Part shown: positions 4,932-12,356 of the stretch, piece after piece
Position numbering within the stretch: position 1 is the first letter of the stretch
Layout of the letters: each line of letters opens with the position of its first letter
Origin: Nitrospirae bacterium RIFCSPLOW2_12_42_9
GTDB lineage: Bacteria > Nitrospirota > 9FT-COMBO-42-15 > HDB-SIOI813
Assembly: GCA_001805205.1 (NCBI GenBank)
Contig: MHER01000052.1
Coordinates: 1 to 12,522 of the forward strand
Reading direction: 5' to 3'
DNA: 12,522 nt
Translations under genes and position numbers: made by a program
Notes under the pieces: generated by a model
What the model saw: only the letters and a program-made list of their open reading frames with translations
What the model was told of the DNA's origin: nothing
Database searches by the model: none

Positions 4932-5873
4932 ATGCCTACAATACTTGTAACAGGCGGCGCAGGTTTTATCGGGTCATATCTGTGTGACAGGTTCCTTGCA
5001 GAGGGTTTTGAAGTTATATGCATGGACAATCTCCTGACAGGGGATGTAGAGAATATAAGTCATATAATAAACAACAAGTTTTCTTTTATAAATTATGATG
5101 TGACTAATTATGTATACATAAAGGGAAAACTCGATTATATACTCCACTTTGCAAGCCCGGCCAGTCCTCTTGATTATATGGAATACCCGATTCAAACACT
5201 AAAAGTGGGTTCACTCGGAACACATAAGACACTCGGTCTTGCAAAGGAAAAAGGCGCACGGTTTCTGTTAGCCTCAACATCAGAGGTATATGGTGACCCG
5301 CTTGTACACCCGCAGAATGAAGACTACTGGGGGAATGTAAATCCGGTTGGTCCGCGAGGGGTTTATGACGAGGCAAAGAGATTTGCCGAGGCCCTCACAA
5401 TGGCATATCATCGTTATCACAAGGTAGATACCAGGATAATAAGGATATTCAATACCTATGGTCCCAGGATGAGGATTAAGGATGGTCGTGCAATACCAAA
5501 CTTTATTACTCAGGCCCTGCTGGATGAGGATATTACAGTATATGGTGACGGGATGCAGACCAGGAGTTTTTGTTACATAAAAGATATGGTCGAGGGTATT
5601 TACAGGCTTTTACTGAGTGATTATAATCTTCCTGTAAATATAGGCAACCCCAGTGAGATGACAGTTAAGGGACTTGCAGAGGAGATAATCCGGCTTACAG
5701 GGAGTAAAAGTAAGATTACAAATCTTCCATTACCTGAGGATGATCCGAAGGTAAGACAGCCTGATATATCAAGGGCAAGGAATATTCTGGGATGGCAACC
5801 ACGTGTAGAATTAGGAGAAGGTCTTGAAAAGACTATAGGGTATTTTAAGGCTAAACTTGGAGCTCCCAAATAA
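4932..5873 (+). CDS. uxs: UDP-glucuronate decarboxylase (UDP-xylose synthase), extended SDR family
   Basis: The enzyme would convert UDP-glucuronate to UDP-xylose plus CO2 with bound NAD+, supplying pentose for surface glycans. The 313-residue product has the Rossmann loop TGGAGFIGS (7-15), the NAD-selecting D32, the active-site segment [10 protein letters not shown] (114-123) and the Y145-x3-K149 pair in [27 protein letters not shown] is close to the signature that separates UXS from other NAD-dependent epimerases, and YGPRM and TRSFCYI are also present. Length equals soluble bacterial UXS. ATG 4932 is preceded by AAAGGAGG (4917-4924). No UDP-glucose dehydrogenase or glycosyltransferase is in the window. 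A related decarboxylase or epimerase activity is the main alternative. Confidence 0.88.
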   Translation: MPTILVTGGAGFIGSYLCDRFLAEGFEVICMDNLLTGDVENISHIINNKFSFINYDVTNYVYIKGKLDYILHFASPASPLDYMEYPIQTLKVGSLGTHKTLGLAKEKGARFLLASTSEVYGDPLVHPQNEDYWGNVNPVGPRGVYDEAKRFAEALTMAYHRYHKVDTRIIRIFNTYGPRMRIKDGRAIPNFITQALLDEDITVYGDGMQTRSFCYIKDMVEGIYRLLLSDYNLPVNIGNPSEMTVKGLAEEIIRLTGSKSKITNLPLPEDDPKVRQPDISRARNILGWQPRVELGEGLEKTIGYFKAKLGAPK

Positions 5874-6637
5874 TTAGTAAAGGAATAAGATTTAACAAAA
5901 AGATCATACCTGTATTAATAGTTCTTATAGTATTAATTCCATCATTATCATTTGAGGACCACTCTTTTGTTGGAGAGAGGCTTGTATTTGACCTCTCCTG
6001 GTACGGGATTAGCGGAGGCACCTCTGTGTTAGAGGTAGAAAAAGCGGTCTATAAAAACCACATGGTATATAAGACGACCTCCACCACCAGGTCTAACCAA
6101 TTTATTTCTTTGATTTACCCTGTTCATGATGTTATAGAGTCGTATATAGATATTAAATCTTTATATCCGTACCGTTACAGGGCAAGGCAGTCAGAAGGCT
6201 CATTCAGAAGCGATAAGGAGATCATCTTTAACAGGGAGAGTAACAGCGCAAGCTATGTTAATCACAGGTCTGCAGGGAAACAAAAGACATCAGAGATATC
6301 ACAGGGGACGCATGATCCTTTATCAGTTGTGTATTACTTCAGGACTCTCCCTATCGAGATTGGAAAGGATATTTATATAGATGTCTTTGATGGTAAAAAG
6401 AATTGGTCAATCCTGGTCCAGGTGTTGAAGAAGGAGCAGGTGTGGACGCCAGCCGGTACATTCAATACTATAAAGGTAAAGCCGCAGATGAAATTTGAAG
6501 GTCTTTTTGTAAATAAAGGGGATGTGTATATATGGTTTACAGATGATAATTTGCGCATACCAGTAAAAATGGAGAGTAAGATCAAGATAGGGAATATTAC
6601 TGCAATGCTTTTAGAGAAAAGGCTCCCTGCACCTTAG
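5873..6637 (+). CDS. DUF3108 secreted/periplasmic protein; start codon probably non-canonical
   Basis: The frame is open from 5855 to TAG 6635-6637. The region before the first usual start codon (GTG 6026) encodes a signal peptide (NKKIIPVLIVLIVLIPSLS) and the first conserved block (GERLVFDLSWYGISGG). DUF3108 features follow: beta-rich sequence, THDPLSVVYYFRTLP in the middle, VWTPAGTFNTIKVKP, and a C-terminal strand VYIWFTDDNLRIPVKMESK. There is no in-frame ATG, GTG or TTG upstream of 6026. The best candidate is ATT 5873, which overlaps the upstream TAA as TAATT and would give 254 residues; one base change from TAATG. GGAG at 5859-5862 lies ten bases upstream. DUF3108 proteins are exported; their function is not established here. 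It sits directly after the UDP-sugar gene and is probably coupled to it. Confidence 0.72.
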   Translation: MSKGIRFNKKIIPVLIVLIVLIPSLSFEDHSFVGERLVFDLSWYGISGGTSVLEVEKAVYKNHMVYKTTSTTRSNQFISLIYPVHDVIESYIDIKSLYPYRYRARQSEGSFRSDKEIIFNRESNSASYVNHRSAGKQKTSEISQGTHDPLSVVYYFRTLPIEIGKDIYIDVFDGKKNWSILVQVLKKEQVWTPAGTFNTIKVKPQMKFEGLFVNKGDVYIWFTDDNLRIPVKMESKIKIGNITAMLLEKRLPAP

Positions 6638-6800
6638 TACCTCAATTCACAAATACGGTTACATTCGGCAGCCGATCCATCCCCACTGGCTGCGTTGCGC
6701 TCCCTGCGACATAGTGCAAAGACTATGTCTCAGTCACGCGCCTTGCCGGTGGGGCGGCTCGGCTGCCTCGGTGTGTCACCGTATTTATGAACTGAGGCAC
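6637..6800. repeat. 164-bp imperfect palindrome (REP/MITE-like or structured terminator)
   Basis: The outer arms 6637-6656 and 6781-6800 are reverse complements at 17 of 20 positions. Pairing continues inward with small bulges: GGCAGCCGA on the left pairs with a matching stretch within GGCTCGGCTGCC on the right, and CCCCACTGG with CCGGTGGGG. The tip is ACATAG (6709-6714), loop TGCAAAGA, CTATGT (6723-6728). The element begins at the last base of the DUF3108 stop codon, is more GC-rich than its surroundings and has no coding frame. Such long palindromes are usually dispersed repeats; it may also end transcription. Confidence 0.75.
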
Positions 6801-6852
6801 TTAGGCAAAAGCTGCATGGCAGGCATGCATATATTACCATCTTTAGGCGTCA

Positions 6853-6996
6853 TCATGTTGACACAAGCATGGTTTTGTTGACAGGTACTATTATTCTCAC
6901 GGGATTCATCATTTTAAATTCCTCAAGAAATTCAATCAGGTATAAAGATTCATCTAATTCAAATGGGGCTTTAAAAAATTGGTATGATTCATGCAA
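6853..6996 (-). CDS. Possible small protein divergent from the GGDEF gene
   Basis: A minus-strand frame from TTG 6996 to TGA 6853-6855 would encode 47 residues with well-behaved coding composition: ESYQFFKAPFELDESLYLIE, then EEFKMMNPVRIIVPVNKTML. It is followed by a second in-frame TGA. The frame also extends upstream into the GGDEF gene, where it turns into obvious antisense sequence. There is no good Shine-Dalgarno site. It could be a small protein, the tail of a lost gene, or chance. No family is recognised. It is the only coding-like stretch in the 372-bp gap 6638-7009 apart from the palindrome. Confidence 0.25.
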   Translation of the reverse strand: MHESYQFFKAPFELDESLYLIEFLEEFKMMNPVRIIVPVNKTMLVST

Positions 6997-7009
6997 TACC
7001 TGAATTGCA

Positions 7010-8233
7010 ATGAAGAAAAAGTCCAAAGACAAAGTAATCCTGATAGACAGTGACATTGCCTGTATGGATACTGCAACCTTACGTAAGCTATTCGATGACT
7101 TCAGGAATGCAAACAGGATGTTGAGATTGCAGAAGAAGAAATTACTTGAGGAAAAGAATGCGCTGAAAAAGTGGGGAGAGGATTTGAGTCTTCTGAATGA
7201 GCTTAACAAGGCAGTTGTGGCCACATTAGATGCTGACAGGATAGTACACACTGCTCATACGAATTTGAAGGAGATTGTGCACCATGACATATTATCTGTT
7301 ATTCTCTTTAAACAGAAGAAGCTCTGGCTGTTGTCAGGTATAAAATTGGATAATGAGGAGACTGCAAAGATAAAATCTTTTATCTTATCATCCCTGAAAG
7401 AGATTGCGGATATAACTGATGAAGAGACATATAAGATGGCAGTGAAATTCTTAAAGAGGGAAAAGGCCGGGGATTCTTATAAAAAGATTGATCATGATTC
7501 AATAAAACGTCAATCTCCAAACAGGGTCCTTTTCCCTATGGAGATTGGGGATAACAGGATTGGGGCAATACAACTCATACGTTATTCAGGAGACCAGTTC
7601 ACTGAACATGAATACAATATAGTTTCTATGGTAGGCAGTACACTGACCCTTGCCCTGAGGAATTCCGAGATTCACCGCGAAGTGCAGGAGCTTGCAACCA
7701 TTGACAGTTTAACCGGGCTTTACAATAAACGATATTTCCTCGATATCCTGAATAAAGAGTTCAAGAGTACACAGAGGTATCAAACCCCTGTCTCATTAAT
7801 CATGATAGACCTTGATAACTTTAAATTGATAAATGACAAGTTCGGTCATCAGGCAGGGGATATGGTTTTAAAGAATATAGCCTCCCTCCTTACGAAGAGC
7901 CTGAGAGAGATTGATATACCAACACGATATGGCGGCGATGAGGCCGCGCTTATACTTCCGGAGACTGTGATAGAACAGGCATTTTTTGTGGCAAAGAGGA
8001 TCAAGAGACTTATAGAAGAGCACCCGATAAGGATTGGTGAGGACTCTATTAAAGTGACTGCAAGCTTTGGAATATCAAGTTGTCCAAACTCAATGATAAA
8101 GACAGCAGAGGAAATGATCACTGCTGCTGACAAGGCACTTTATGAGGCCAAAAAATTTGGCAGAAACAGGATAGCATCCTGTGAGGATATATTTATGCAA
8201 AATAACGCCTACCTTGGACCTCTTGTATTTTGA
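7010..8233 (+). CDS. Diguanylate cyclase-type GGDEF protein with N-terminal coiled coil and GAF-like domain
   Basis: The 407-residue protein has a Lys/Glu-rich coiled coil at about 25-65, a GAF-like region (about 60-220) and a GGDEF domain (about 230-390). GGDEF landmarks are the start motif DSLTGLYNKRYF (232-243), the metal/substrate segment IDLDNFKLINDKFGH (266-280), the signature GGDEA (308-312, last residue Ala rather than Phe), and ASFGISS and ALYEAKKFGRN near the end. RxxD (R299-D302) lies five residues before the signature, which is the c-di-GMP feedback site (I-site). It would make c-di-GMP from two GTP. No signal peptide or membrane helix; probably cytosolic. ATG 7010 lacks a clear Shine-Dalgarno site, and an in-frame stop lies at 7001-7003. 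The PilZ gene follows 22 bp downstream. Confidence 0.88.
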   Translation: MKKKSKDKVILIDSDIACMDTATLRKLFDDFRNANRMLRLQKKKLLEEKNALKKWGEDLSLLNELNKAVVATLDADRIVHTAHTNLKEIVHHDILSVILFKQKKLWLLSGIKLDNEETAKIKSFILSSLKEIADITDEETYKMAVKFLKREKAGDSYKKIDHDSIKRQSPNRVLFPMEIGDNRIGAIQLIRYSGDQFTEHEYNIVSMVGSTLTLALRNSEIHREVQELATIDSLTGLYNKRYFLDILNKEFKSTQRYQTPVSLIMIDLDNFKLINDKFGHQAGDMVLKNIASLLTKSLREIDIPTRYGGDEAALILPETVIEQAFFVAKRIKRLIEEHPIRIGEDSIKVTASFGISSCPNSMIKTAEEMITAADKALYEAKKFGRNRIASCEDIFMQNNAYLGPLVF

Positions 8234-8255
8234 ATACCCTCAATAACCAGGACCT

Positions 8256-8852
8256 ATGCAAGAACAAAGGGCAAATGTAAGGGTTAAAGACAGACTTCAG
8301 GTCTCATACCGGTTTATATCCGATGAAGATTTCAATCCTGAAGAAGGTGCGGATAAATATTTCCCAAATGTATGGGCCAGGTATCCGGATTCAATCATTT
8401 TATTAGAAGAGTCTGAAGATTCTAATTTTAAGATACTTCCTCATATCATAGACCTCAACAGGAAGATTGACCTCCTTATTGAGTTTCTGACTCAGGAAAA
8501 CAGACCGAAAGTTGAGATTCCCCCAAATATGAGTGTTTGCATAAGTGCATCAGGGATAAAGCTGAATATTAGTGAACATTCAACCCCGGGACAGAAGATA
8601 GCATTGTGCATAATACTTCCTTTTGTTCCACCAACCATGATATTTATAATGGGAGAGATTACAAGAAGCATTCCTATGAGTACCTCCCTGAATAGCGGAG
8701 AAGAGGAGATGGGAATCTGCTATGAGACCGCAGTAAGATTCCTTGATCTCAAAGATGATGATTATGAAAAGATAGTTAAATATATATTTAAGAAACAACG
8801 TGATATTCTTCGCGATATGAAAAGATTGACTACAGATGGGATTTCCGATTAA
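8256..8852 (+). CDS. PilZ-domain c-di-GMP effector
   Basis: The 198-residue protein starts with the PilZ RxxxR motif (R5-ANV-R9). An insert-like segment with a helix (IIDLNRKIDLLIEFL, 64-78) follows, then the second PilZ motif VCISASGIKL (94-103), and beta strands to YETAVRFLDLKDDDYEKIVK near the C-terminus. The second motif is normally (D/N)xSxxG; here the first residue is Cys95, the Ser and Gly are kept. PilZ domains bind c-di-GMP and change the activity of a partner, and the adjacent GGDEF gene is the likely source of the ligand. Spacing is 22 bp, so the two genes are probably one operon. Shine-Dalgarno support is weak (AGGA at 8249-8252). Target process unknown. Confidence 0.78.
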   Translation: MQEQRANVRVKDRLQVSYRFISDEDFNPEEGADKYFPNVWARYPDSIILLEESEDSNFKILPHIIDLNRKIDLLIEFLTQENRPKVEIPPNMSVCISASGIKLNISEHSTPGQKIALCIILPFVPPTMIFIMGEITRSIPMSTSLNSGEEEMGICYETAVRFLDLKDDDYEKIVKYIFKKQRDILRDMKRLTTDGISD

Positions 8853-8906
8853 GTGAAGGTGGAGATAGATGCCATTTCACCATGCCCGATAGATACTTGT
8901 ATATCA

Positions 8907-8947
8907 AGTTGACGCTCAAAAATGCCCCGCATTTTTCAGCGTCAACT
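8907..8947. terminator. Long hairpin between convergent PilZ and rpmB genes
   Basis: Arms 8907-8925 and 8929-8947 (19 bp each) pair at 18 of 19 positions around a CCC loop. The stem is AGTTGACGCT at the base and AAAAATGC at the top. It lies between convergent genes and covers two bases of the rpmB stop codon, so it can serve both strands. No classical T-tract follows on either side; the A/T runs are inside the stem. It may be a bidirectional terminator or a dispersed palindromic repeat. Confidence 0.7.
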
Positions 8948-9137
8948 AAATTGCCTTTTGAACAAGATTGGATCGAAGACACCGTGTACATACCATTACA
9001 CGCTTTGGTGTCTTGTTGATTAATACCTTTACCCTCTGCAGGTTTGGTTGGAATACCCTCTTATTCTTATTATTGGCATGACTTACATTATTTCCAACAC
9101 TTCTTCCTTTACCGCATACTGAACATGCTCGGGCCAT
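8946..9137 (-). CDS. rpmB: 50S ribosomal protein L28 (zinc-binding form)
   Basis: The 63-residue basic protein has the L28 start [20 protein letters not shown], the central [13 protein letters not shown] and the C-terminal VCTRCLRSN. Cysteines at 5, 8, 50 and 53 form two CxxC pairs, the zinc-ribbon (C+) form of L28. The ATG at 9137 has AGGAGG (9148-9153 on the plus coordinates) upstream. The gene is transcribed alone and diverges from recG; no rpmG neighbour is seen. It ends in the hairpin at 8907-8947. Confidence 0.95.
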   Translation of the reverse strand: MARACSVCGKGRSVGNNVSHANNKNKRVFQPNLQRVKVLINKTPKRVMVCTRCLRSNLVQKAI

Positions 9138-9153
9138 TGTAATTATACCTCCT

Positions 9154-9239
9154 GACTATTTTTAGTCTTGTATATAAAGACTGATAATATTATCATAATT
9201 ATTATATATAACGCAAGAAGTAAATAAATCCTGTTTAAA
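9154..9239. promoter_or_regulatory. AT-rich divergent control region between rpmB and recG
   Basis: The region holds an inverted repeat AGTCTT (9164-9169)/AAGACT (9177-9182) and a perfect 12-bp palindrome GATAATATTATC (9183-9194). Toward recG, TTGTAT (9168-9173), 17 bp and TATCAT (9191-9196) form a possible promoter. Toward rpmB, TTGCGT (9215-9210) is followed at 17-18 bp by AT-rich -10-like sequence. The inverted repeat near 9164-9182 would form a hairpin in the rpmB leader. Individual boxes are uncertain because the sequence is so AT-rich. Confidence 0.35.
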
Positions 9240-11342
9240 ATGGCAAATCTGCACAAAGAAATACAGTACATCAAAGGTGTGGGCCCGGCCCGGGCAAAGC
9301 TGTTTAAACGGCTTGGGATTGCTACAGTAGAAGACCTCCTCTACTATTCACCTTTCAGATATGAAGACAGGGGAAATATAAAACCCATAAGGGATTTATG
9401 CCAATCCGGCAGTGACGCTTACCAGACTGTTCAGGGCAAGGTAATGTCTGCAAGGGTTATAGTTACACCAAGACAGAGGATGAAGATATTTGAGGCCACA
9501 ATTGGAGATGGTTCAGGGCAGATAACTGCAAAGTGGTTTAATCAGGTATTTCTTAAAAACGTTTTGAAAAAAGATAAAATGGTTGTATTGAGCGGTCATG
9601 TTAAAATAGATAATTTTGTTTATGGACCATACATGGAGGGGCCGGAATTCGAGATAATAGATTCAAATGAGGGTGGGTTAATACATACAGGGAGGATTGT
9701 ACCAATTTACCATGGAACAAACGGGCTGTCACAGAAGGTTATCAGAGGGATAATGAATGGTGCACTCGATTCATACCAATTGAAAGAGATAATCCCTGAT
9801 TTTCTACTTAATAAATACCACCTCCCTGGCCGTGCTGAGGCAATCAAGGATATCCATTTCCCTCCGGAGGGGTCTGATATTGATAAATTAAATAAATGTG
9901 ATACGAGTGCACACAAGAGGGCCTCTTTTGAAGAGTTTCTATTATTAGAGCTTGGTCTTGCATTAAAGAAAGGGGTTGTTACAAAAGAGCATGGGATATC
10001 TTTTAATGTCAATGGCCCTGTTACTGATAAATTGCATTCAGCCTTACCATTTAAACTGACATCATCACAACAGAGGGTCATTGATGAAATAAGGGAAGAT
10101 ATGTCAGGACCTCACCCCATGAACAGGCTCCTCCAGGGAGATGTTGGCTGCGGGAAGACCATAGCAGCACTTACTGCCATACTCATTGCTGTTGAAAACG
10201 GGTATCAGACAGCGCTGATGGCCCCTACAGAGGTGCTTGCAGAACAGCATTACAGGAACATCAGGACTTACATCGACCAGCTCGGCATTACATCATGTAT
10301 CCTGACCAGTGGACTAAGAGCCAGAGACAGAGAAATGGTTCTTCAAAATATTTTAAGTGGCAAGGTGGATATTGTCATTGGCACTCATGCCCTGCTCGAA
10401 GAGGGTGTTGTCTTTAAGAGGCTCGGGCTTGCAGTTATTGATGAACAGCACAAATTCGGTGTCCTTCAGAGGGGAGCACTAAAGAAAAAGGGATACAACC
10501 CGGATGTCCTCATAATGACAGCCACTCCAATACCGCGTACACTCGCCATGAGTGTCTATGGTGACCTTGACCTGTCAGTTATAGATGAATTACCCCCGGA
10601 CCGCATCCCTGTTATTACTGAGTGGCTTTATGGCGGCAGGAGGAAAGATGCCTACTTTATAATGAAAGACGAGTTAAAGAAGGGGAGGCAGATATATGTG
10701 ATATACCCGCTTGTTGAAGAATCTGAAAAGGTTGATCTTAAAGGGGCGACAGAGATGGCAGAGAGGTTACAGAAGGCCTTTCCTGAATACCGCATTGGAC
10801 TATTGCACGGCAGGATGAAGTCTGAGGAAAAGGAAGAGATCATGAACAGCTTCAAGGGTAATGAGATACATGTACTTGTGTCAACCACGGTAATTGAGGT
10901 AGGTGTGGATGTGCCTAATGCCACAGTTATGGTTGTAGAACATGCTGAGAGATTCGGATTATCTCAATTGCACCAGTTACGCGGAAGGGTTGGGAGAGGT
11001 AGTGAGAGGTCCCGTTGTCTTCTTCTCACAAACGCAAATATCAGCGAAGATGGCAGGAGACGTCTAAGTATAATGGAGAGGAGTGGCAATGGATTTGAAA
11101 TAGCCGAGGAAGATTTGTTAATAAGGGGACCAGGTGAATTCTTTGGTACGAGGCAGACAGGAATTCCTGAGCTCAGGGTGGCTAATTTACTGCGGGATGC
11201 AAAGATTCTGGAGGCTGCAAGGAAAGAGGCATTTGATATTGTAATGAAAGATCCGGTTATGGAAAAGCCGGAGAACAGATTACTGCGTGATGCTATGGAA
11301 ATAAAATGGAAGAACAGACTTGAGCTTGGCACAGTGAGCTAA
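9240..11342 (+). CDS. recG: ATP-dependent DNA helicase RecG
   Basis: RecG is a monomeric dsDNA translocase that reverses stalled forks and branch-migrates Holliday junctions. The 700-residue product is full length. The N-terminal wedge domain starts with IQYIKGVGPARAKLFKRLGI (8-27) and contains the OB-fold strands FEATIGDGSGQITAKWFNQ (84-102). The helicase core follows: motif I GDVGCGKT (300-307), Ia APTEVLAEQH, the DEQH box (401-404), motif III TATPIPRT (427-434), STTVIEVGVDVPNA (548-561), and motif VI QLRGRVGRG (579-587). The C-terminal GPGEFFGTRQTG (630-641) is the family's conserved hook region. ATG 9240 has no Shine-Dalgarno site; the preceding in-frame codons reach a TAA within about 30 bp, so no better start exists. 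It diverges from rpmB. Confidence 0.97.
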   Translation: MANLHKEIQYIKGVGPARAKLFKRLGIATVEDLLYYSPFRYEDRGNIKPIRDLCQSGSDAYQTVQGKVMSARVIVTPRQRMKIFEATIGDGSGQITAKWFNQVFLKNVLKKDKMVVLSGHVKIDNFVYGPYMEGPEFEIIDSNEGGLIHTGRIVPIYHGTNGLSQKVIRGIMNGALDSYQLKEIIPDFLLNKYHLPGRAEAIKDIHFPPEGSDIDKLNKCDTSAHKRASFEEFLLLELGLALKKGVVTKEHGISFNVNGPVTDKLHSALPFKLTSSQQRVIDEIREDMSGPHPMNRLLQGDVGCGKTIAALTAILIAVENGYQTALMAPTEVLAEQHYRNIRTYIDQLGITSCILTSGLRARDREMVLQNILSGKVDIVIGTHALLEEGVVFKRLGLAVIDEQHKFGVLQRGALKKKGYNPDVLIMTATPIPRTLAMSVYGDLDLSVIDELPPDRIPVITEWLYGGRRKDAYFIMKDELKKGRQIYVIYPLVEESEKVDLKGATEMAERLQKAFPEYRIGLLHGRMKSEEKEEIMNSFKGNEIHVLVSTTVIEVGVDVPNATVMVVEHAERFGLSQLHQLRGRVGRGSERSRCLLLTNANISEDGRRRLSIMERSGNGFEIAEEDLLIRGPGEFFGTRQTGIPELRVANLLRDAKILEAARKEAFDIVMKDPVMEKPENRLLRDAMEIKWKNRLELGTVS

Positions 11343-11353
11343 GATATAGAGAC

Positions 11354-11380
11354 TTGATTTTACCTGGTTAATTATATAAT
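11354..11380 (+). promoter_or_regulatory. Candidate promoter abutting the next gene
   Basis: TATAAT at 11375-11380 matches the -10 consensus exactly. TTGATT at 11354-11359 lies 15 bp upstream, slightly short of the ideal spacing. Transcription would start at about 11387, so the ATG at 11381 lies before the start site and the usable start is probably ATG 11390. Confidence 0.4.
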
Positions 11381-11389
11381 ATGCAAGTC

Positions 11390-11722
11390 ATGGACTTGAT
11401 GGGTAAGATACAGCATGATCTGTCAGAAGGCATTTCAATCCTGAGAAAAGAGGGGACTTCCTTATTTCTTAAGACTATGACAGAGGTGGATATGCTGAAG
11501 TTCAGGTATGACCTGCATAAGGTTGGGAGCCAGTTATCTGATTTCTACAGGGAACTCGGTGAGAGATTTACAGAGGCTATAGTAAAAAAGGATCATGGTT
11601 TTCTGTCAAAACAGGAGACTAAGGATTTAATCGAACGGATTGATACAGTCAGGATAGACGAAGAGAAATATAAGAAAGAGTTAGATGATTTAAGAGATCT
11701 CCAGAAGGATAAGGGAGGTTGA
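11390..11722 (+). CDS. Small charged helical protein of unknown function
   Basis: I do not recognise the family. From ATG 11390 the product is 110 residues, charged, predicted mostly helical and cytoplasmic, with no cysteine, signal peptide or membrane segment. It has heptad-like stretches, for example FRYDLHKVGSQLSDFYRELG and a Lys/Asp/Glu-rich C-terminus (DEEKYKKELDDLRDLQKDKG) that suggest a coiled coil. The central YDLHKVGSQLSDFYRELGERF may be the most conserved part. ATG 11381 gives three more residues but lies against the -10 box; ATG 11399 is also possible. No Shine-Dalgarno site is seen for any. The stop is 1 bp from the lipoprotein start, so the two genes are coupled. Confidence 0.65.
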   Translation: MDLMGKIQHDLSEGISILRKEGTSLFLKTMTEVDMLKFRYDLHKVGSQLSDFYRELGERFTEAIVKKDHGFLSKQETKDLIERIDTVRIDEEKYKKELDDLRDLQKDKGG

Positions 11723-11723
11723 T

Positions 11724-12329
11724 ATGAAGTGCATAGTATCTATTTTGATTACATGCCTTTTTCTGGTTTCATGTGCGCCCAGAATTATCCCTCGGTCAGG
11801 CCAGCTTGGTTTGGTTGACCTTAAATCAAATATAATTACAAAGGAGAAGGATGGCATAAAGGTATCAGTCCAGACAGAGGAATGGCATTATCCGCCGTAT
11901 GCGTTGATCGATTATTTTACACCCTTTCTCTTCCTGATAAGGAATAATACTGAGGATAAGATATCTGTTAAATATAGCGGTCTTATCCTCTTTGATGAAC
12001 TTGGAAACCAGTTTGATGCAATTCCGCCCGAAGGTGTAGAGTACATGATGTTATCGAGGGAGATTTATGGTGACAGATATCCAGATCTGTTTTTCAAGTT
12101 TGAAGAGTCAAGGCCTCCCTATACTTATGGGTTTGAATTACCCGCATATTTGAAGAAGCCATTCAGTAATATATCTATCCTTTCCCTCCCGGAGGCTGTG
12201 GTATATCCACATTCACAGGTGCGTGGTTTTGTCTATTTCAGGGAGGCTGTAGCGTATGGGAATAGTCTTAGATTAAGGGTTGAACTCGATGGATATGAAG
12301 ACGAGTTTGAATTTGACATAAATAAGTAG
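11724..12329 (+). CDS. Envelope lipoprotein of unknown family
   Basis: The 201-residue product has a short lipoprotein signal peptide (MKCIVSILITCLFLVSC) with lipobox L14-V15-S16-C17, so Cys17 should be lipidated after cleavage by signal peptidase II. The mature part is beta-rich: HYPPYALIDYFTPFLFLIRN, then ISVKYSGLILFDELGNQFDA, and a late YPHSQVRGFVYF segment, a pattern seen in immunoglobulin-like lipoproteins that buffer or scaffold other envelope parts. No named family is recognised. The ATG follows the previous stop by 1 bp, with AAGGGAGG (11711-11718) inside the upstream gene. The Ppx/GppA gene follows 27 bp later. Confidence 0.75.
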   Translation: MKCIVSILITCLFLVSCAPRIIPRSGQLGLVDLKSNIITKEKDGIKVSVQTEEWHYPPYALIDYFTPFLFLIRNNTEDKISVKYSGLILFDELGNQFDAIPPEGVEYMMLSREIYGDRYPDLFFKFEESRPPYTYGFELPAYLKKPFSNISILSLPEAVVYPHSQVRGFVYFREAVAYGNSLRLRVELDGYEDEFEFDINK

Positions 12330-12356
12330 ACTATTCTTGTTCTAAAGGAGGAAGTT

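Noticed and set aside
6813..6829. Inverted repeat TGCATG/CATGCA as an operator or terminator
   Set aside because: Six-base arms with no T-run and no clear promoter; common by chance.
6858..6883. Two TTGACA boxes (6858-6863, 6878-6883) as promoters of the GGDEF gene
   Set aside because: Neither has a -10 box at 16-18 bp; the nearest T/A-rich hexamers are 5 or 22 bp away.
6853..7251. Minus-strand frame of 132 codons as a full gene
   Set aside because: The part over 7010-7251 is Ser/Phe-rich antisense to the GGDEF gene. Only the downstream 47 codons are worth noting.
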